Origin: Streptomyces fuscichromogenes
GTDB lineage: Bacteria > Actinomycetota > Actinomycetes > Streptomycetales > Streptomycetaceae
Assembly (NCBI RefSeq): GCF_014645815.1
Contig: NZ_BMML01000007.1
Location: forward strand, 458,359 to 522,358
DNA: 64,000 nucleotides
Direction: 5' to 3'
The notes below the pieces were generated by a model, which did not search any database, was not told the origin of the DNA, and saw only the letters and a list, made by a program, of their open reading frames with translations. Positions 7,933 through 16,116 of the stretch are shown piece after piece (position 1 is the first letter of the stretch; each line of letters opens with the position of its first letter). Both the position numbers and the translations under genes were made by a program.

Positions 7933-8991
7933 GTGGACGCACGCGCGGAGACGACCGTGGCCGTGACCGGCGGCAGCGGTTTCGTCGGCAGCCATCTGGT
8001 ACGGCGGCTGCTGGAGCGGGGGTACCGGGTCCGGGCGACCGTCCGCCGCGCCTCCGACGCCACGAAGGCACGGCCGCTGTGGGAGCTCCAGGAGGCCTTC
8101 CCCGGGCGGCTCACCCTGTTCGAGGCGGATCTGCTCAGGGACGGCTCCTTCGACGAGGCCTTCCGCGGCTGCGCGACCGTCTTCCACGTGGCCTCGCCGT
8201 TCCTGATGCCCGAGCAGATCAAGGACGGCCGACGGGACGTGGTGGACCCCGCGTTGCTCGGCACCCGCAACGTCCTCGGCAGCGTGGAACGCACCCCGGA
8301 GGTGACGACCCTGGTCTTCACCTCCACCGTGGGCGCGATCTTCGGCGACTACGCCGACGTCCGCGAGATGGTCGGCGAGGTGCTGACGGAGAAGTACTTC
8401 AACACCACCAGCACGGTTGCCGACAACCCCTACCACTACGCCAAGACGGTCGCCGAGCGGGCCGCCTGGGACGCCGAGGCCGTCCAGGACCGCTGGCGGA
8501 TGGTCGCCCTCAACCCCGGCCTGATCCTCGGCCCCGCCCTCACCGCCGCCTCCGAGTCCGGCAGTCTGTTCCTGCTCGACGAACTGTTCAAGGGGTACTT
8601 CTGCTACGGCGCCCCGGACTTCAGCTTCACCACCGCGGACGTCCGCGACGTGGCCGACGCGCACATAGCGGCGGCGGAGAACCCGGCGGCCCGCGGCCGG
8701 TACATCGTGGCCAACGAGACGATGACGTCCTTCCACGAGATGTCCCGGATCATCCGCACCCGCCACCCCTGGGACCCGCGCCTGCCGCGCACCGCGCTCC
8801 CGCACGGGCCGGTACGGGTCCTCGGCCCGCTCTTCGGCCTCACCCAGGACTACATACGCAAGCACCTGGGCATCCGCTTCCGCGTCGACAACGGCCGCAG
8901 CGTCCGTGAACTGGGCCTCGTCTACCGGCCCGTCGAGGAGACCCTCCTGGACCACCACGAGAGCTGGCGCACGCGGCGGCGGAGGGCCTGA
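7933..8991 (+). CDS. NAD(P)-dependent epimerase/dihydroflavonol-reductase-like protein
   Basis: A 352-residue extended short-chain dehydrogenase. The Rossmann motif VTGGSGFVGSHLVRRLL is at the N-terminus, a Ser/Thr block TLVFTSTVGAIFGDY follows, and the catalytic YHYAK (Tyr-x3-Lys) is present. It resembles dihydroflavonol 4-reductase and ketoreductase-like proteins; the substrate is unknown. GTG 7933 is chosen because AGGGGTGGGA precedes it; the frame is open upstream to 7801, but that part would overlap the palindrome and has no ribosome site. It converges on the NlpC/P60 gene and the two share a hairpin terminator. Confidence 0.9.
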   Translation: MDARAETTVAVTGGSGFVGSHLVRRLLERGYRVRATVRRASDATKARPLWELQEAFPGRLTLFEADLLRDGSFDEAFRGCATVFHVASPFLMPEQIKDGRRDVVDPALLGTRNVLGSVERTPEVTTLVFTSTVGAIFGDYADVREMVGEVLTEKYFNTTSTVADNPYHYAKTVAERAAWDAEAVQDRWRMVALNPGLILGPALTAASESGSLFLLDELFKGYFCYGAPDFSFTTADVRDVADAHIAAAENPAARGRYIVANETMTSFHEMSRIIRTRHPWDPRLPRTALPHGPVRVLGPLFGLTQDYIRKHLGIRFRVDNGRSVRELGLVYRPVEETLLDHHESWRTRRRRA

Positions 8992-9020
8992 CCTCGGGAC
9001 CCGGCCCGGCCCGGGTCAGG
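8987..9020. terminator. Bidirectional hairpin between convergent genes
   Basis: CCTGACC (8987-8993) pairs with GGTCAGG (9014-9020), with further GC pairing inside. It overlaps both the epimerase stop codon and the end of the NlpC/P60 gene. Confidence 0.6.
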
Positions 9021-11229
9021 CCGGGCGGATCACCCGGTGGATCGCGGACTCCCCGGCGTTGTAGATCGACTCCTCGCGGATGAGCGCCCCGGGGCTCGGC
9101 GCGTGCACCATGGCGCCGCCGCCCGCGTAGATCCCGACGTGGCTGTCGTCGTCGAAGAAGAAGACCAGGTCACCCGGTTCGACGGCGGCCAGCGTCAGCG
9201 GGGTGCCGGCCAGCGTCTGCTCCGCCGCGCTGCGCGGCAGCGTGACACCGGCGGCGCGCCAGGCGGCCTGGGTCAGGCTGGAGCAGTCGTACGCCCCCGG
9301 CCCGGCCGCCCCCCAGACGCACGGCCGGCCGATCTGCTCCCGCGCGAACGCCAGCGCCTTCATGGCCTTGCCCGGCTCGGGCGTGAGGCCCGGCTGGGCA
9401 TAGCCGCCGGGGTCGGCGAAGGCACCGGGTGCGGGCGCGGCCGCGGTCGGGACCGGGGCGGTGACCTGCATGGGTGCGGTCGGCAGCGGGGCCGTCATGA
9501 CCGGGGCGGCGGTGGGCATCGCCATGGCGGGCGCGGCCGCCGTCATCGCCTCGGGCGGCGCCACCATGGCCATCGGCGCCGCCGCGGCCATCGCCGGCAT
9601 GGGAGGCGTCGGCATGGGGGCGGCCATGGGGGGCGCCATGGGAGTAGGCATGGGTGCCGTCATCTGGGCGGGCATCGCGGCCGGGGGCGCTGCCATCGCC
9701 ATGGGCATCGCGGCGGTGTAGGCGTACGCGGCGTCGGCGGGCTGCGCGGCTCCGGCGTAGGCGCCGACCATGTCGGGGACGGGCGCGGCGGCGAAGGGGT
9801 CGGCCGGCGGCATGGTGGCGATGGGGGCGGCGGGGGCCGCCGGGGGGTACATGTACGCGCCGGTGGCGTAGGCGGTGTCGGCGGCGGCCTGGGGCACCTC
9901 GGCGTAGGCGGCGGCCGCGTTCGGCGACATGACCCGGAAGCCGCCCATGTCCATCGGGGCCGGAGCCGGGGCCGGAGCGGCGGGTGCCGCGGTCGGGAAG
10001 ACGCTCGTGCCCATGGGGTCAGCGGTCGGGAACGCTCCCGCGTCGGCCGGGGTCGGCATCGGGAACGACCCCGTGGCACCCGGGGTCATGATGCGGAAGG
10101 AACCGCTGTCCCCTACGGCCGGGGTCGGTGCGGGGGCCATGTCCATGGGAGGCACGCCTGGGAAGGTTCCGGTGGCTGTGTTGCCCGGGGTCATGACGCG
10201 GAAGCCGTTCGTGTCCGCGGGAGGCGGGGTCGGTGCGGGGGCCATGTCCATGGGGGACACGGCCGGGAAGGTTCCGGTGGCCGCGCTGCCTGGCGTCATG
10301 ACGCGGTAGCCGGTGGTGTCGGCCGGCGCCGGGGCCATGTCCATGGGGGGCATGCCCGGGAAGGTTCCGGTGGCCGCGCTGCCCGGGGTCATGACGCGGA
10401 AGCCGTTCGTGTCCGCGGGAGGCGGGGTCGGTGCGGGGGCCATCTCCATGGGAGGCACGCCCGGGAAGGTTCCGGTGGCCGCGCTGCCTGGCGTCATGAC
10501 GCGGAAGCCGGTGGTGTCCGCCGGGGGCAGGGCCCGGGAGGCTCCGGTACCGCCCGGCGTCATGATGCGGAACGTCCCGGTGTCGGACGGGGACACGATC
10601 GGGATGCCGCCCGTCTCGGTCACCGCGGGGATCGCGCGGGTGGCGGCGAGGGCATCGGTCCGGAAGGAGCCGCTGTCGGTCCGCTGGTTCGGTATGCCGA
10701 CGGCGGGCGCCGCCCAGGGCTGCGCCGCGGTCTGGGCCTCAGGCGTGGGCCACGGGTTCTGCGCGGTCGGCACGGGCTGGGCGGCGGCCGGAGCCGCTTC
10801 CAGCGCGGCCACCGCGCGCTGATCCTGCCTCGGCTGCGGCAGCTCGCGGACGACTTCGAAGTCGGTCTGCGCGGACGGACCCGCGGTCAGTTCCAGCCGG
10901 GCCGGGCCGGAGTTCTCCAGCTGGCCGATCAGGTCGGCGGCCATGGCGCTGACGGGCCGCCGCGGGCCGGGCCGGGCGGGCTGCCGGTCGGACGGGAGTG
11001 CGGCCGGGACGCTCGGTCCCAGCTTCGAGCGGGCGCCGTCGAACCACTCCCGGGCGATGTTGTCGAGGCCCGGGTCGTCGCGACGAGGCCGCTTGAACAG
11101 CGGTACACCGCGTGAGCGCGAACCCCCGCTCATCGCGCGCGTGGCGTTGTAGTTCCCGGTGGCGTTCTCGGCCTGGTCGTAGAGGCTGTTGATCCGCTGT
11201 CGAACCTCGTCACGGCTCTCGGGCGCCAT
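9016..11229 (-). CDS. NlpC/P60 (C40) cell-wall peptidase with long repeat-rich region
   Basis: A 737-residue protein. The last 110 residues are an NlpC/P60 endopeptidase domain that cleaves peptidoglycan stem peptides: GRPCVWGAAGPGAYDCSSL carries the catalytic Cys649, followed by DDSHVGIYAGGGAMVHAP with the His. The first 90 residues form a charged N-terminal region (VRQRINSLYDQAENATG). Between them lie about 500 residues of Pro/Ala/Met-rich sequence with a tandem repeat of GFRVMTPG...GTFPG.PPMDMAPAP. No N-terminal signal peptide is visible, although the enzyme should act outside the membrane. ATG 11229 is used, with AAGGAG upstream. The leader is a ydaO-type riboswitch, so expression should follow cyclic di-AMP. 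Confidence 0.93.
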   Translation of the reverse strand: MAPESRDEVRQRINSLYDQAENATGNYNATRAMSGGSRSRGVPLFKRPRRDDPGLDNIAREWFDGARSKLGPSVPAALPSDRQPARPGPRRPVSAMAADLIGQLENSGPARLELTAGPSAQTDFEVVRELPQPRQDQRAVAALEAAPAAAQPVPTAQNPWPTPEAQTAAQPWAAPAVGIPNQRTDSGSFRTDALAATRAIPAVTETGGIPIVSPSDTGTFRIMTPGGTGASRALPPADTTGFRVMTPGSAATGTFPGVPPMEMAPAPTPPPADTNGFRVMTPGSAATGTFPGMPPMDMAPAPADTTGYRVMTPGSAATGTFPAVSPMDMAPAPTPPPADTNGFRVMTPGNTATGTFPGVPPMDMAPAPTPAVGDSGSFRIMTPGATGSFPMPTPADAGAFPTADPMGTSVFPTAAPAAPAPAPAPMDMGGFRVMSPNAAAAYAEVPQAAADTAYATGAYMYPPAAPAAPIATMPPADPFAAAPVPDMVGAYAGAAQPADAAYAYTAAMPMAMAAPPAAMPAQMTAPMPTPMAPPMAAPMPTPPMPAMAAAAPMAMVAPPEAMTAAAPAMAMPTAAPVMTAPLPTAPMQVTAPVPTAAAPAPGAFADPGGYAQPGLTPEPGKAMKALAFAREQIGRPCVWGAAGPGAYDCSSLTQAAWRAAGVTLPRSAAEQTLAGTPLTLAAVEPGDLVFFFDDDSHVGIYAGGGAMVHAPSPGALIREESIYNAGESAIHRVIRPA
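10086..10600 (-). repeat. In-frame tandem repeats inside the NlpC/P60 gene
   Basis: The marker TCATGA(C/T)GCGG recurs at 10086, 10191, 10296, 10389, 10494 and 10560, giving spacings of 105, 105, 93, 105 and 66 bp, all multiples of three. Each unit encodes about 31-35 residues around GFRVMTPGSAATGTFPG. Near-identical copies point to recent slippage or recombination. Confidence 0.9.
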
Positions 11230-11252
11230 TGAGGGGTCGTGCTCCTTCCGTA

Positions 11253-11409
11253 CTCCGCCTACCGAGTTAGCTGTCGGGTTCGGGCGGTGAAGTCCGGAAG
11301 GCATGCCCTACGGCCGTCGTCCGCACGGACGCTCGGCCGATTCACCCCAGTGGTTCGGTTGGGTCCCCGGCTCCGGATTCGCCTCTGGACGGCGCCGGAT
11401 TCGGCGGAG
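11253..11409 (-). ncRNA. ydaO/yuaA-type cyclic di-AMP riboswitch
   Basis: Read on the minus strand, the leader of the NlpC/P60 gene carries the conserved blocks of this riboswitch in order: GCCGGGGACCCAA, then GGGGTGAATCGG, then CGTAGGGCATGCC, then CCGAACCCGACAGCTAAC and TCGGTAGGC. The outer stem P1 forms between CTCCGCC (11409-11403) and GGCGGAG (11259-11253). The element ends 23 bases before the start codon. This class binds cyclic di-AMP, normally turns expression off, and is known upstream of cell-wall hydrolase genes in actinobacteria. The match is by eye but covers all landmarks. Confidence 0.95.
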
Positions 11410-11756
11410 GCCGTGCGGCCCGGCGGGATTCGCCGGGGGGAGCCGAACGGCTTGTCCGTCAACTTAGCCAACTTGTGTCACTCGTGTGAAGGTTGAAGGG
11501 CGTAATGTCCGATACGTATTTGTGATGTTCGTCTTAGCGTTCGGAACTCGACCGTACGGGACGGCATTTGGCGTCCATCCATTGCTTTCGCAGGGTCACC
11601 GGGGCGTTGCCGTCGGTCGCGTCGGCCCGTTCCGGGACTCCCGCTTTCTGTGAGGTCACCGTGAATTCGCGGGTCTGTTGAACACGATGGCGCCGGGGTC
11701 CGTATAAGGCCGGGGATTTCCATGTCCGGCCGACCACGAGACCCAGGGGAACGACC
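11410..11756. other. Divergent intergenic region
   Basis: It holds the promoter side of the riboswitch on the minus strand. A candidate there is TTCACA, an 18-base spacer, then TAAGTT, reading down from about 11493 to 11464. On the plus side it holds the leader of the DUF1996 gene. No supported gene lies here. Confidence 0.4.
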
Positions 11757-13787
11757 TTGAGACCCAACAGGCGCAGACGCCCGACCGGCGCACAGCGCGC
11801 GACCTTCGCGGCGGTCGCCCTGATGCTCGGTGGCGGAGGACTGGTCGCGGTGAACGTCTACGCCTCGGCCACCGAGGGCGGGGACCAGCAGGGCCAGGTC
11901 GCCACCGGTCAGGTGCTGTCCGCCCCCACGATCTACTGTCCCGACGTCGGCAGCAGGCTGACGGCGGTGCCCGACGGGGCGAAGGCCGACGTCGACCGTG
12001 AACTCGCCCAGCTGGACCAGCAGGTCGTGGCCGCCTACCAGCAGCTCAGCCAGTCCGCCACGGCGATCGAACAGAACCCCGGCCTCGCCGACGACACGAT
12101 CATGAACCCGCTGAAGGAGAAGCGGTCCGCGTCGCTCCAGCGCATCGCCGACGCCATCGGCCGCGAGGGCGACCGCCCGCAGGGCCTGGACGACCTGGCC
12201 GCCTGCACCCTGCGCTCCTCGAACCAGGGCGCCGGGCAGTCGGCGGACCCCCAGGGCAGTGCCACGCCGAGCCAGAGCGGTCAGGCGAGCGCCGCGCCGA
12301 GCCAGGGCACTGGCACCGGCACCGGCACCGGCGCCGGCGGTCAGGGCGGCAACGGCCCGGTCGCCGCCGACTACGCGGACATCACCTCCGTCCAGCCCAA
12401 CGTCACCACCCCGGCCGAGCGGTCCGGCGGCTCCACCGGCACCTTCAGCTCCAGCTGCGGCGTCAACGCGAACGGTCTGTTCAACTCGGACAACGTGATC
12501 GTCGCGCCCGGTGTCTCCAACGGCGCCCACCACTTCCACGACTACATCGGCAACCAGTCCAACAACGCCTTCGCCAGCGACCAGGACCTCGCGAACGCGG
12601 ACACCAGCTGCGCGGACAAGGGCGACAGGTCCACGTACTACTGGCCCGTGCTGCGGCTGCAGAACGGCAAGCAGGAGCGGGACGCCGGCAAGCCGGGCGG
12701 CGGCACCGAGGGCAACGCCGGGCAGATCGTCACGGCCAAGCAGGTCACGCTGACCTTCGAGGGCAACCCGACCTCCAAGGTCACCGAGATGCCGAGGCTG
12801 CTGCGCATCATCACCGGCGACGCCAAGGCCTTCGTCAACGGGCCGGCCAACGCCAACGCCTCCTGGAGCTGCACCGGGTTCGAGAACCGGCAGCTCAAGG
12901 ACAAGTACCCGCTCTGCCCGGCGGGCAGTGACGTGGTGCGCACGTTCAGGTTCCAGAGCTGCTGGGACGGCCGGAACATCGACAGCGCCAACCACCGCAC
13001 CCATGTGGCGTTCGAGGCTCCCGACGGCAGCTGCCCGGCCGGATTCCAGGCCATCCCGCAGCTGGTGCAGCGCATCGTCTACGCCGTGGACGCGCCGAGC
13101 CTCCAGGACGGCGGCCGTACGGTCCCGCTGTTCGCGGTGGACTCGTTCCCCGAGCAGCTGCACAAGCCGGTCACCGACCACGGTGACTTCATCAACGTCT
13201 TCGACGAGAGCCTGATGCGGAAGATGGTCGACTGCATCAACTCGGGCCGCACCTGCGGGGCGGGGGCCGACGAACAGCCGCCGTCCGAGAGCACCCAGCC
13301 GTCCGAGCCGAGCGAGACCGCGAGCCCGGTCGCCCCGCCGGCCCAGACGCAGAGCGCCGAGCCGTCCGAGCCGGCGACCGGGCAGCCGTCGTCCGAGCCT
13401 CCGGCCGGCACCCCCGCCACCGCCTCCAGCGGCACCGAGCTGCCGAGGGTCGACGCGAGCGCGTCGCCGAAGAAGTCCTCGACCACGAAGTCCTCGACCA
13501 CGAAGTCGTCGGGCGGCGGTGTCATCAGCGAGCCCACGCAGCGGCCCGACACCGAGACGCCGGCCGACACCGCCGTCGCCGCCACGCCGGCCGACACCGC
13601 CGTGGCCGCCCCGGCCGGTCAGGAGACCCCGGCCACCGGCTCCGGCACGCAACCCCAGACCGAGCCCCAGGCGGTCCAGGGCGATCTCGCCGAGACCGGC
13701 GTGCACCTGTGGCCCGCGCTCTTCGGCGGACTGCTGCTGGCCTCCGGGGCCGTACTGCTCTGGCGCGCCCGGCGGAACGCGGTCTGA
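11757..13787 (+). CDS. DUF1996 surface protein anchored by a LAETG sorting signal
   Basis: A 676-residue protein. An N-terminal basic region and hydrophobic stretch (about 15-40) form a signal peptide. The DUF1996 domain spans about 225-495, with SCGVNANGLFNSDNV and GAHHFHDYIGN. A Ser/Thr/Pro/Glu stalk follows (about 500-640) with small repeats such as KSSTTKSSTTKSS and two PADTAVAA units. The C-terminus has LAETG at 644-648, a hydrophobic helix and a basic tail, the layout recognised by class E sortases of Streptomyces. The role of DUF1996 is not settled. TTG 11757 is the start, with AGGGGA six bases upstream. A hairpin follows the stop. Confidence 0.92.
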   Translation: MRPNRRRRPTGAQRATFAAVALMLGGGGLVAVNVYASATEGGDQQGQVATGQVLSAPTIYCPDVGSRLTAVPDGAKADVDRELAQLDQQVVAAYQQLSQSATAIEQNPGLADDTIMNPLKEKRSASLQRIADAIGREGDRPQGLDDLAACTLRSSNQGAGQSADPQGSATPSQSGQASAAPSQGTGTGTGTGAGGQGGNGPVAADYADITSVQPNVTTPAERSGGSTGTFSSSCGVNANGLFNSDNVIVAPGVSNGAHHFHDYIGNQSNNAFASDQDLANADTSCADKGDRSTYYWPVLRLQNGKQERDAGKPGGGTEGNAGQIVTAKQVTLTFEGNPTSKVTEMPRLLRIITGDAKAFVNGPANANASWSCTGFENRQLKDKYPLCPAGSDVVRTFRFQSCWDGRNIDSANHRTHVAFEAPDGSCPAGFQAIPQLVQRIVYAVDAPSLQDGGRTVPLFAVDSFPEQLHKPVTDHGDFINVFDESLMRKMVDCINSGRTCGAGADEQPPSESTQPSEPSETASPVAPPAQTQSAEPSEPATGQPSSEPPAGTPATASSGTELPRVDASASPKKSSTTKSSTTKSSGGGVISEPTQRPDTETPADTAVAATPADTAVAAPAGQETPATGSGTQPQTEPQAVQGDLAETGVHLWPALFGGLLLASGAVLLWRARRNAV

Positions 13788-13793
13788 CCCTTC

Positions 13794-13810
13794 TCGCGCG
13801 CCGCGCGCGA
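13794..13810 (+). terminator. Hairpin after DUF1996 gene
   Basis: TCGCGCG and CGCGCGA are perfectly complementary over 7 bp with a CCG loop, starting 7 bases after the stop codon. Confidence 0.6.
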
Positions 13811-13998
13811 CGCGTCCAGGGCGGGCCCGGCCGGCTCGGCCTCCGGCTCGCTCACGACTGCCACCTGCCCTGCCCTGCCAGGCCGTGCCCCAAGCGCGAC
13901 GACACGTCCCACCGCGCCTGCCGCGACCTACCCGCAGCGTGAGTCGTCGCCCCATGTTGACCGTCCGTCATATTACTGAACCGTAACCTGACGGCCGC

Positions 13999-14034
13999 TA
14001 CCGCCGGTAATCCGGTGCTCGTTACCGTCGGGTA
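13999..14034. promoter_or_regulatory. Paired TACCG-CGGTA palindromes upstream of lipase
   Basis: TACCGCCGGTA (13999-14009) is a perfect 11-bp palindrome. TACCGTCGGGTA (14023-14034) is an imperfect copy 24 bp downstream on the same DNA face. This spacing suggests a dimeric regulator site at the lipase promoter; the regulator is unknown. Confidence 0.4.
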
Positions 14035-14111
14035 GACCGCACCTGCCCCGTCGGCCGCTCCGGGGACACCCCACCGCACCTCCCACGTCCAGCACGTCCA
14101 GGAGGTTCCCC

Positions 14112-15428
14112 ATGCCTGTCCGCGTTCGCCTGCTGGCCACCGCCGTCGCCGCTGCCGCCTGCCTCTGCCTTCAGACCTTGCAGGCCACGGCCTCCCAGGC
14201 GGAGGTCTCCCGGGGTGTCACCATCCCGGCCTTCTACGACCCGCCGGCCACCCTGCCCACGGCCGACGGCGCCCTCGTCCGCACCGAACCCCTTCCGCTG
14301 GCCCTCAGCCTGCCGAGCCTGCCCGGCCCGCTGCCGGGCAGCGCCACCCGGCTGATGTACAAGTCCACCGACTCGGCGGGCGACCCCGTCGCCGTCACCG
14401 GCGCCTACATCGAGCCCACCGCGCCCTGGCTCGGCCCCGGCGCCCGCCCGCTGGTCGCGCTGGCCCCCGGCACCATGGGACAGGGTGACCAGTGCGCCGC
14501 CTCGATGGGCCTGGAGTATCCGCTGGTCCTCAACGGCCAGACGGTGTCCGTGGGTTACGAGGACCTGTCGATCTACCGGCTGCTCGCCGAGGGCGTCGCG
14601 GTCGTCGTCACCGACTACGTCGGGCTCGGTGCCACGGACCGGCTGCACACCTACGTCAACCGGCTCGACGGCGCCCACGCCGTGCTGGACGCCGTACGCG
14701 CCGCCCGGAGCCTGCCCGGCGCCTCGGTCACCGCGGCCTCGCGGGTGGGCCTGTTCGGCTACAGCCAGGGCGGCGGCGCGACCGCCGCGGCCGCCGAGCT
14801 GCAGCCCGCCTACGCCCCGGACATCACCCTCTCCGGCAGCTATGCGGGAGCGCCGCCCGCCGACCTCACCGCGGTGACCGCGGCGATCGACGGCAGCGAC
14901 CTTGCCGGTGCCCTCGGCTGGGCGGTGAACGGGTTCGTCCAGTCCGATCCGGCGCTCAAGCCGATCGTCGACGCCCATCTCGGCGCGGCGGGCCGGGCCG
15001 CCCTCGCCGACCTGTCGACGATGTGCGTCGGCGACGCGCTGCTCGCCTACGGCTCCGTCCACAGCACCGCCTGGACCACCGACGGCAGCTCCATCTCCGA
15101 GATCGTCGGCGAGGAGCCCGCCCTCCGGGCCTTCCTGGACGATCAGCGCATCGGCAGGACCGCGCCGGCGAGTCCGGTCCGGGTGGCCACCGGCGTCAGC
15201 GACGATCTCGTCCCGCACGCGCAGGCCCGCACGCTCGCCGTGAACTGGTGCGACAAGGGCGCGAACATCACCTACGTGCCGGTCCTCCTGCCGGACGCGG
15301 GCCGCGCCCTGCTGAACCACCTCGAACCCCTGCTCACCGACCAGGGCGACGCGGTCGCCTGGCTCACCGCCCGGCTCTCCGGTGTGCCGGCCGTCTCCAA
15401 CTGCTGGAGCATGCCCGTACAGCCCTGA
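14112..15428 (+). CDS. Secreted LIP-family lipase (alpha/beta hydrolase)
   Basis: A 438-residue protein with a Sec signal peptide (residues 1 to about 30, cleaved near ASQA). It carries the LIP-type secretory lipase fold: the nucleophile elbow GYSQGG with Ser218, a candidate Asp in VATGVSDDLVP, and a candidate His in LLNHLEPL. It should hydrolyse acylglycerols or related esters outside the cell. The start ATG 14112 follows a good AGGAGG site. It is a single gene with its own terminator hairpin (15433-15461). Confidence 0.92.
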   Translation: MPVRVRLLATAVAAAACLCLQTLQATASQAEVSRGVTIPAFYDPPATLPTADGALVRTEPLPLALSLPSLPGPLPGSATRLMYKSTDSAGDPVAVTGAYIEPTAPWLGPGARPLVALAPGTMGQGDQCAASMGLEYPLVLNGQTVSVGYEDLSIYRLLAEGVAVVVTDYVGLGATDRLHTYVNRLDGAHAVLDAVRAARSLPGASVTAASRVGLFGYSQGGGATAAAAELQPAYAPDITLSGSYAGAPPADLTAVTAAIDGSDLAGALGWAVNGFVQSDPALKPIVDAHLGAAGRAALADLSTMCVGDALLAYGSVHSTAWTTDGSSISEIVGEEPALRAFLDDQRIGRTAPASPVRVATGVSDDLVPHAQARTLAVNWCDKGANITYVPVLLPDAGRALLNHLEPLLTDQGDAVAWLTARLSGVPAVSNCWSMPVQP

Positions 15429-15432
15429 GGGC

Positions 15433-15461
15433 GGCCCGCCGCCGCTTGCCGTCGGCGGGCC
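15433..15461 (+). terminator. Hairpin after lipase gene
   Basis: GGCCCGCCG (15433-15441) and CGGCGGGCC (15453-15461) pair over 9 bp, just after the stop codon. Confidence 0.75.
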
Positions 15462-15481
15462 CCGCACGGCAGGGTGCCGGT

Positions 15482-15940
15482 GTGCCCACCTTGCTGATCG
15501 TCCATCACACCCCCTCACCGCACTGCCAGGCCATGTTCGAGGCCGTGGTCTCCGGGGCGACGGCCCCGGAGATCGAGGGCGTGCGGGTCGTGCGGCGGGC
15601 GGCACTGTCGGCCACCGCGGCCGACGTGCTCGAAGCCGACGGGTACCTGCTCGGCACCCCGGCCAACCTCGGCTATCTCTCCGGCGCCCTCAAGCACTTC
15701 TTCGACCAGATCTACTACCCGTGCCTGGACGAGACGCGCGGCCGTCCCTTCGGCGCCTACGTGCACGGCGGCAACGACGTCACGGGCGCCCTGCGCGCCC
15801 TCGACTCCATCACCACCGGCCTCGGCTGGCGCCGCGCGGCCGAACCGGTCACGGTGACCGGCGAGCCCGGCAAGGCCGACATCGAGGCATGCTGGGAGCT
15901 GGGCGCGACGATCGCCGCCGGCCTCACGCCCGACACCTGA
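15482..15940 (+). CDS. Small flavodoxin-fold NAD(P)H/FMN reductase-like protein
   Basis: A 152-residue cytosolic protein starting at GTG 15482 (VPTLLIVHHTPSPHC). The N-terminal strand followed by a phosphate-binding loop and the motif GTPANLGYLSGALKHFFD match the flavodoxin-like FMN reductase fold. The family moves electrons from NAD(P)H to flavin or quinone; the substrate is unknown. AGGG lies 6-9 bases before the start. It is 53 bp past the lipase and behind its terminator, so it is probably separately expressed. Confidence 0.82.
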   Translation: MPTLLIVHHTPSPHCQAMFEAVVSGATAPEIEGVRVVRRAALSATAADVLEADGYLLGTPANLGYLSGALKHFFDQIYYPCLDETRGRPFGAYVHGGNDVTGALRALDSITTGLGWRRAAEPVTVTGEPGKADIEACWELGATIAAGLTPDT

Positions 15941-16116
15941 ACACCCACCACCGACGGATCCCCCCCCACGGCTCCCGACAACCGACGCGCCCCCGCGTGC
16001 GTGCCGGGCCTCGGCCGGTTCGCCTCTCTGTCTCACCCGGGCGGGCGAAGGTGCGGGTGCCGGATGCAGGGCACACGATGGGAGCAGGGCATGTCGTCGA
16101 TCCGAGGGAGCGTCGG

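Larger units (their letters stand above)
13788..14111. other. Intergenic region between DUF1996 and lipase genes
   Basis: It holds the terminator at 13794-13810, a TTGACC block at about 13974, a TACCG-type palindrome pair (13999-14034) and the lipase leader with AGGAGG before its ATG. No gene is seen. Confidence 0.5.

Noticed and set aside
10086..10600. CRISPR-like regular repeats
   Set aside because: Spacings are multiples of three, the spacers are also repeated, and all lies in frame within the NlpC/P60 gene.
11478..13955. Minus-strand open frame of 825 codons opposite the DUF1996 gene
   Set aside because: No recognisable domain, and the plus strand has signal peptide, DUF1996 and sorting signal.
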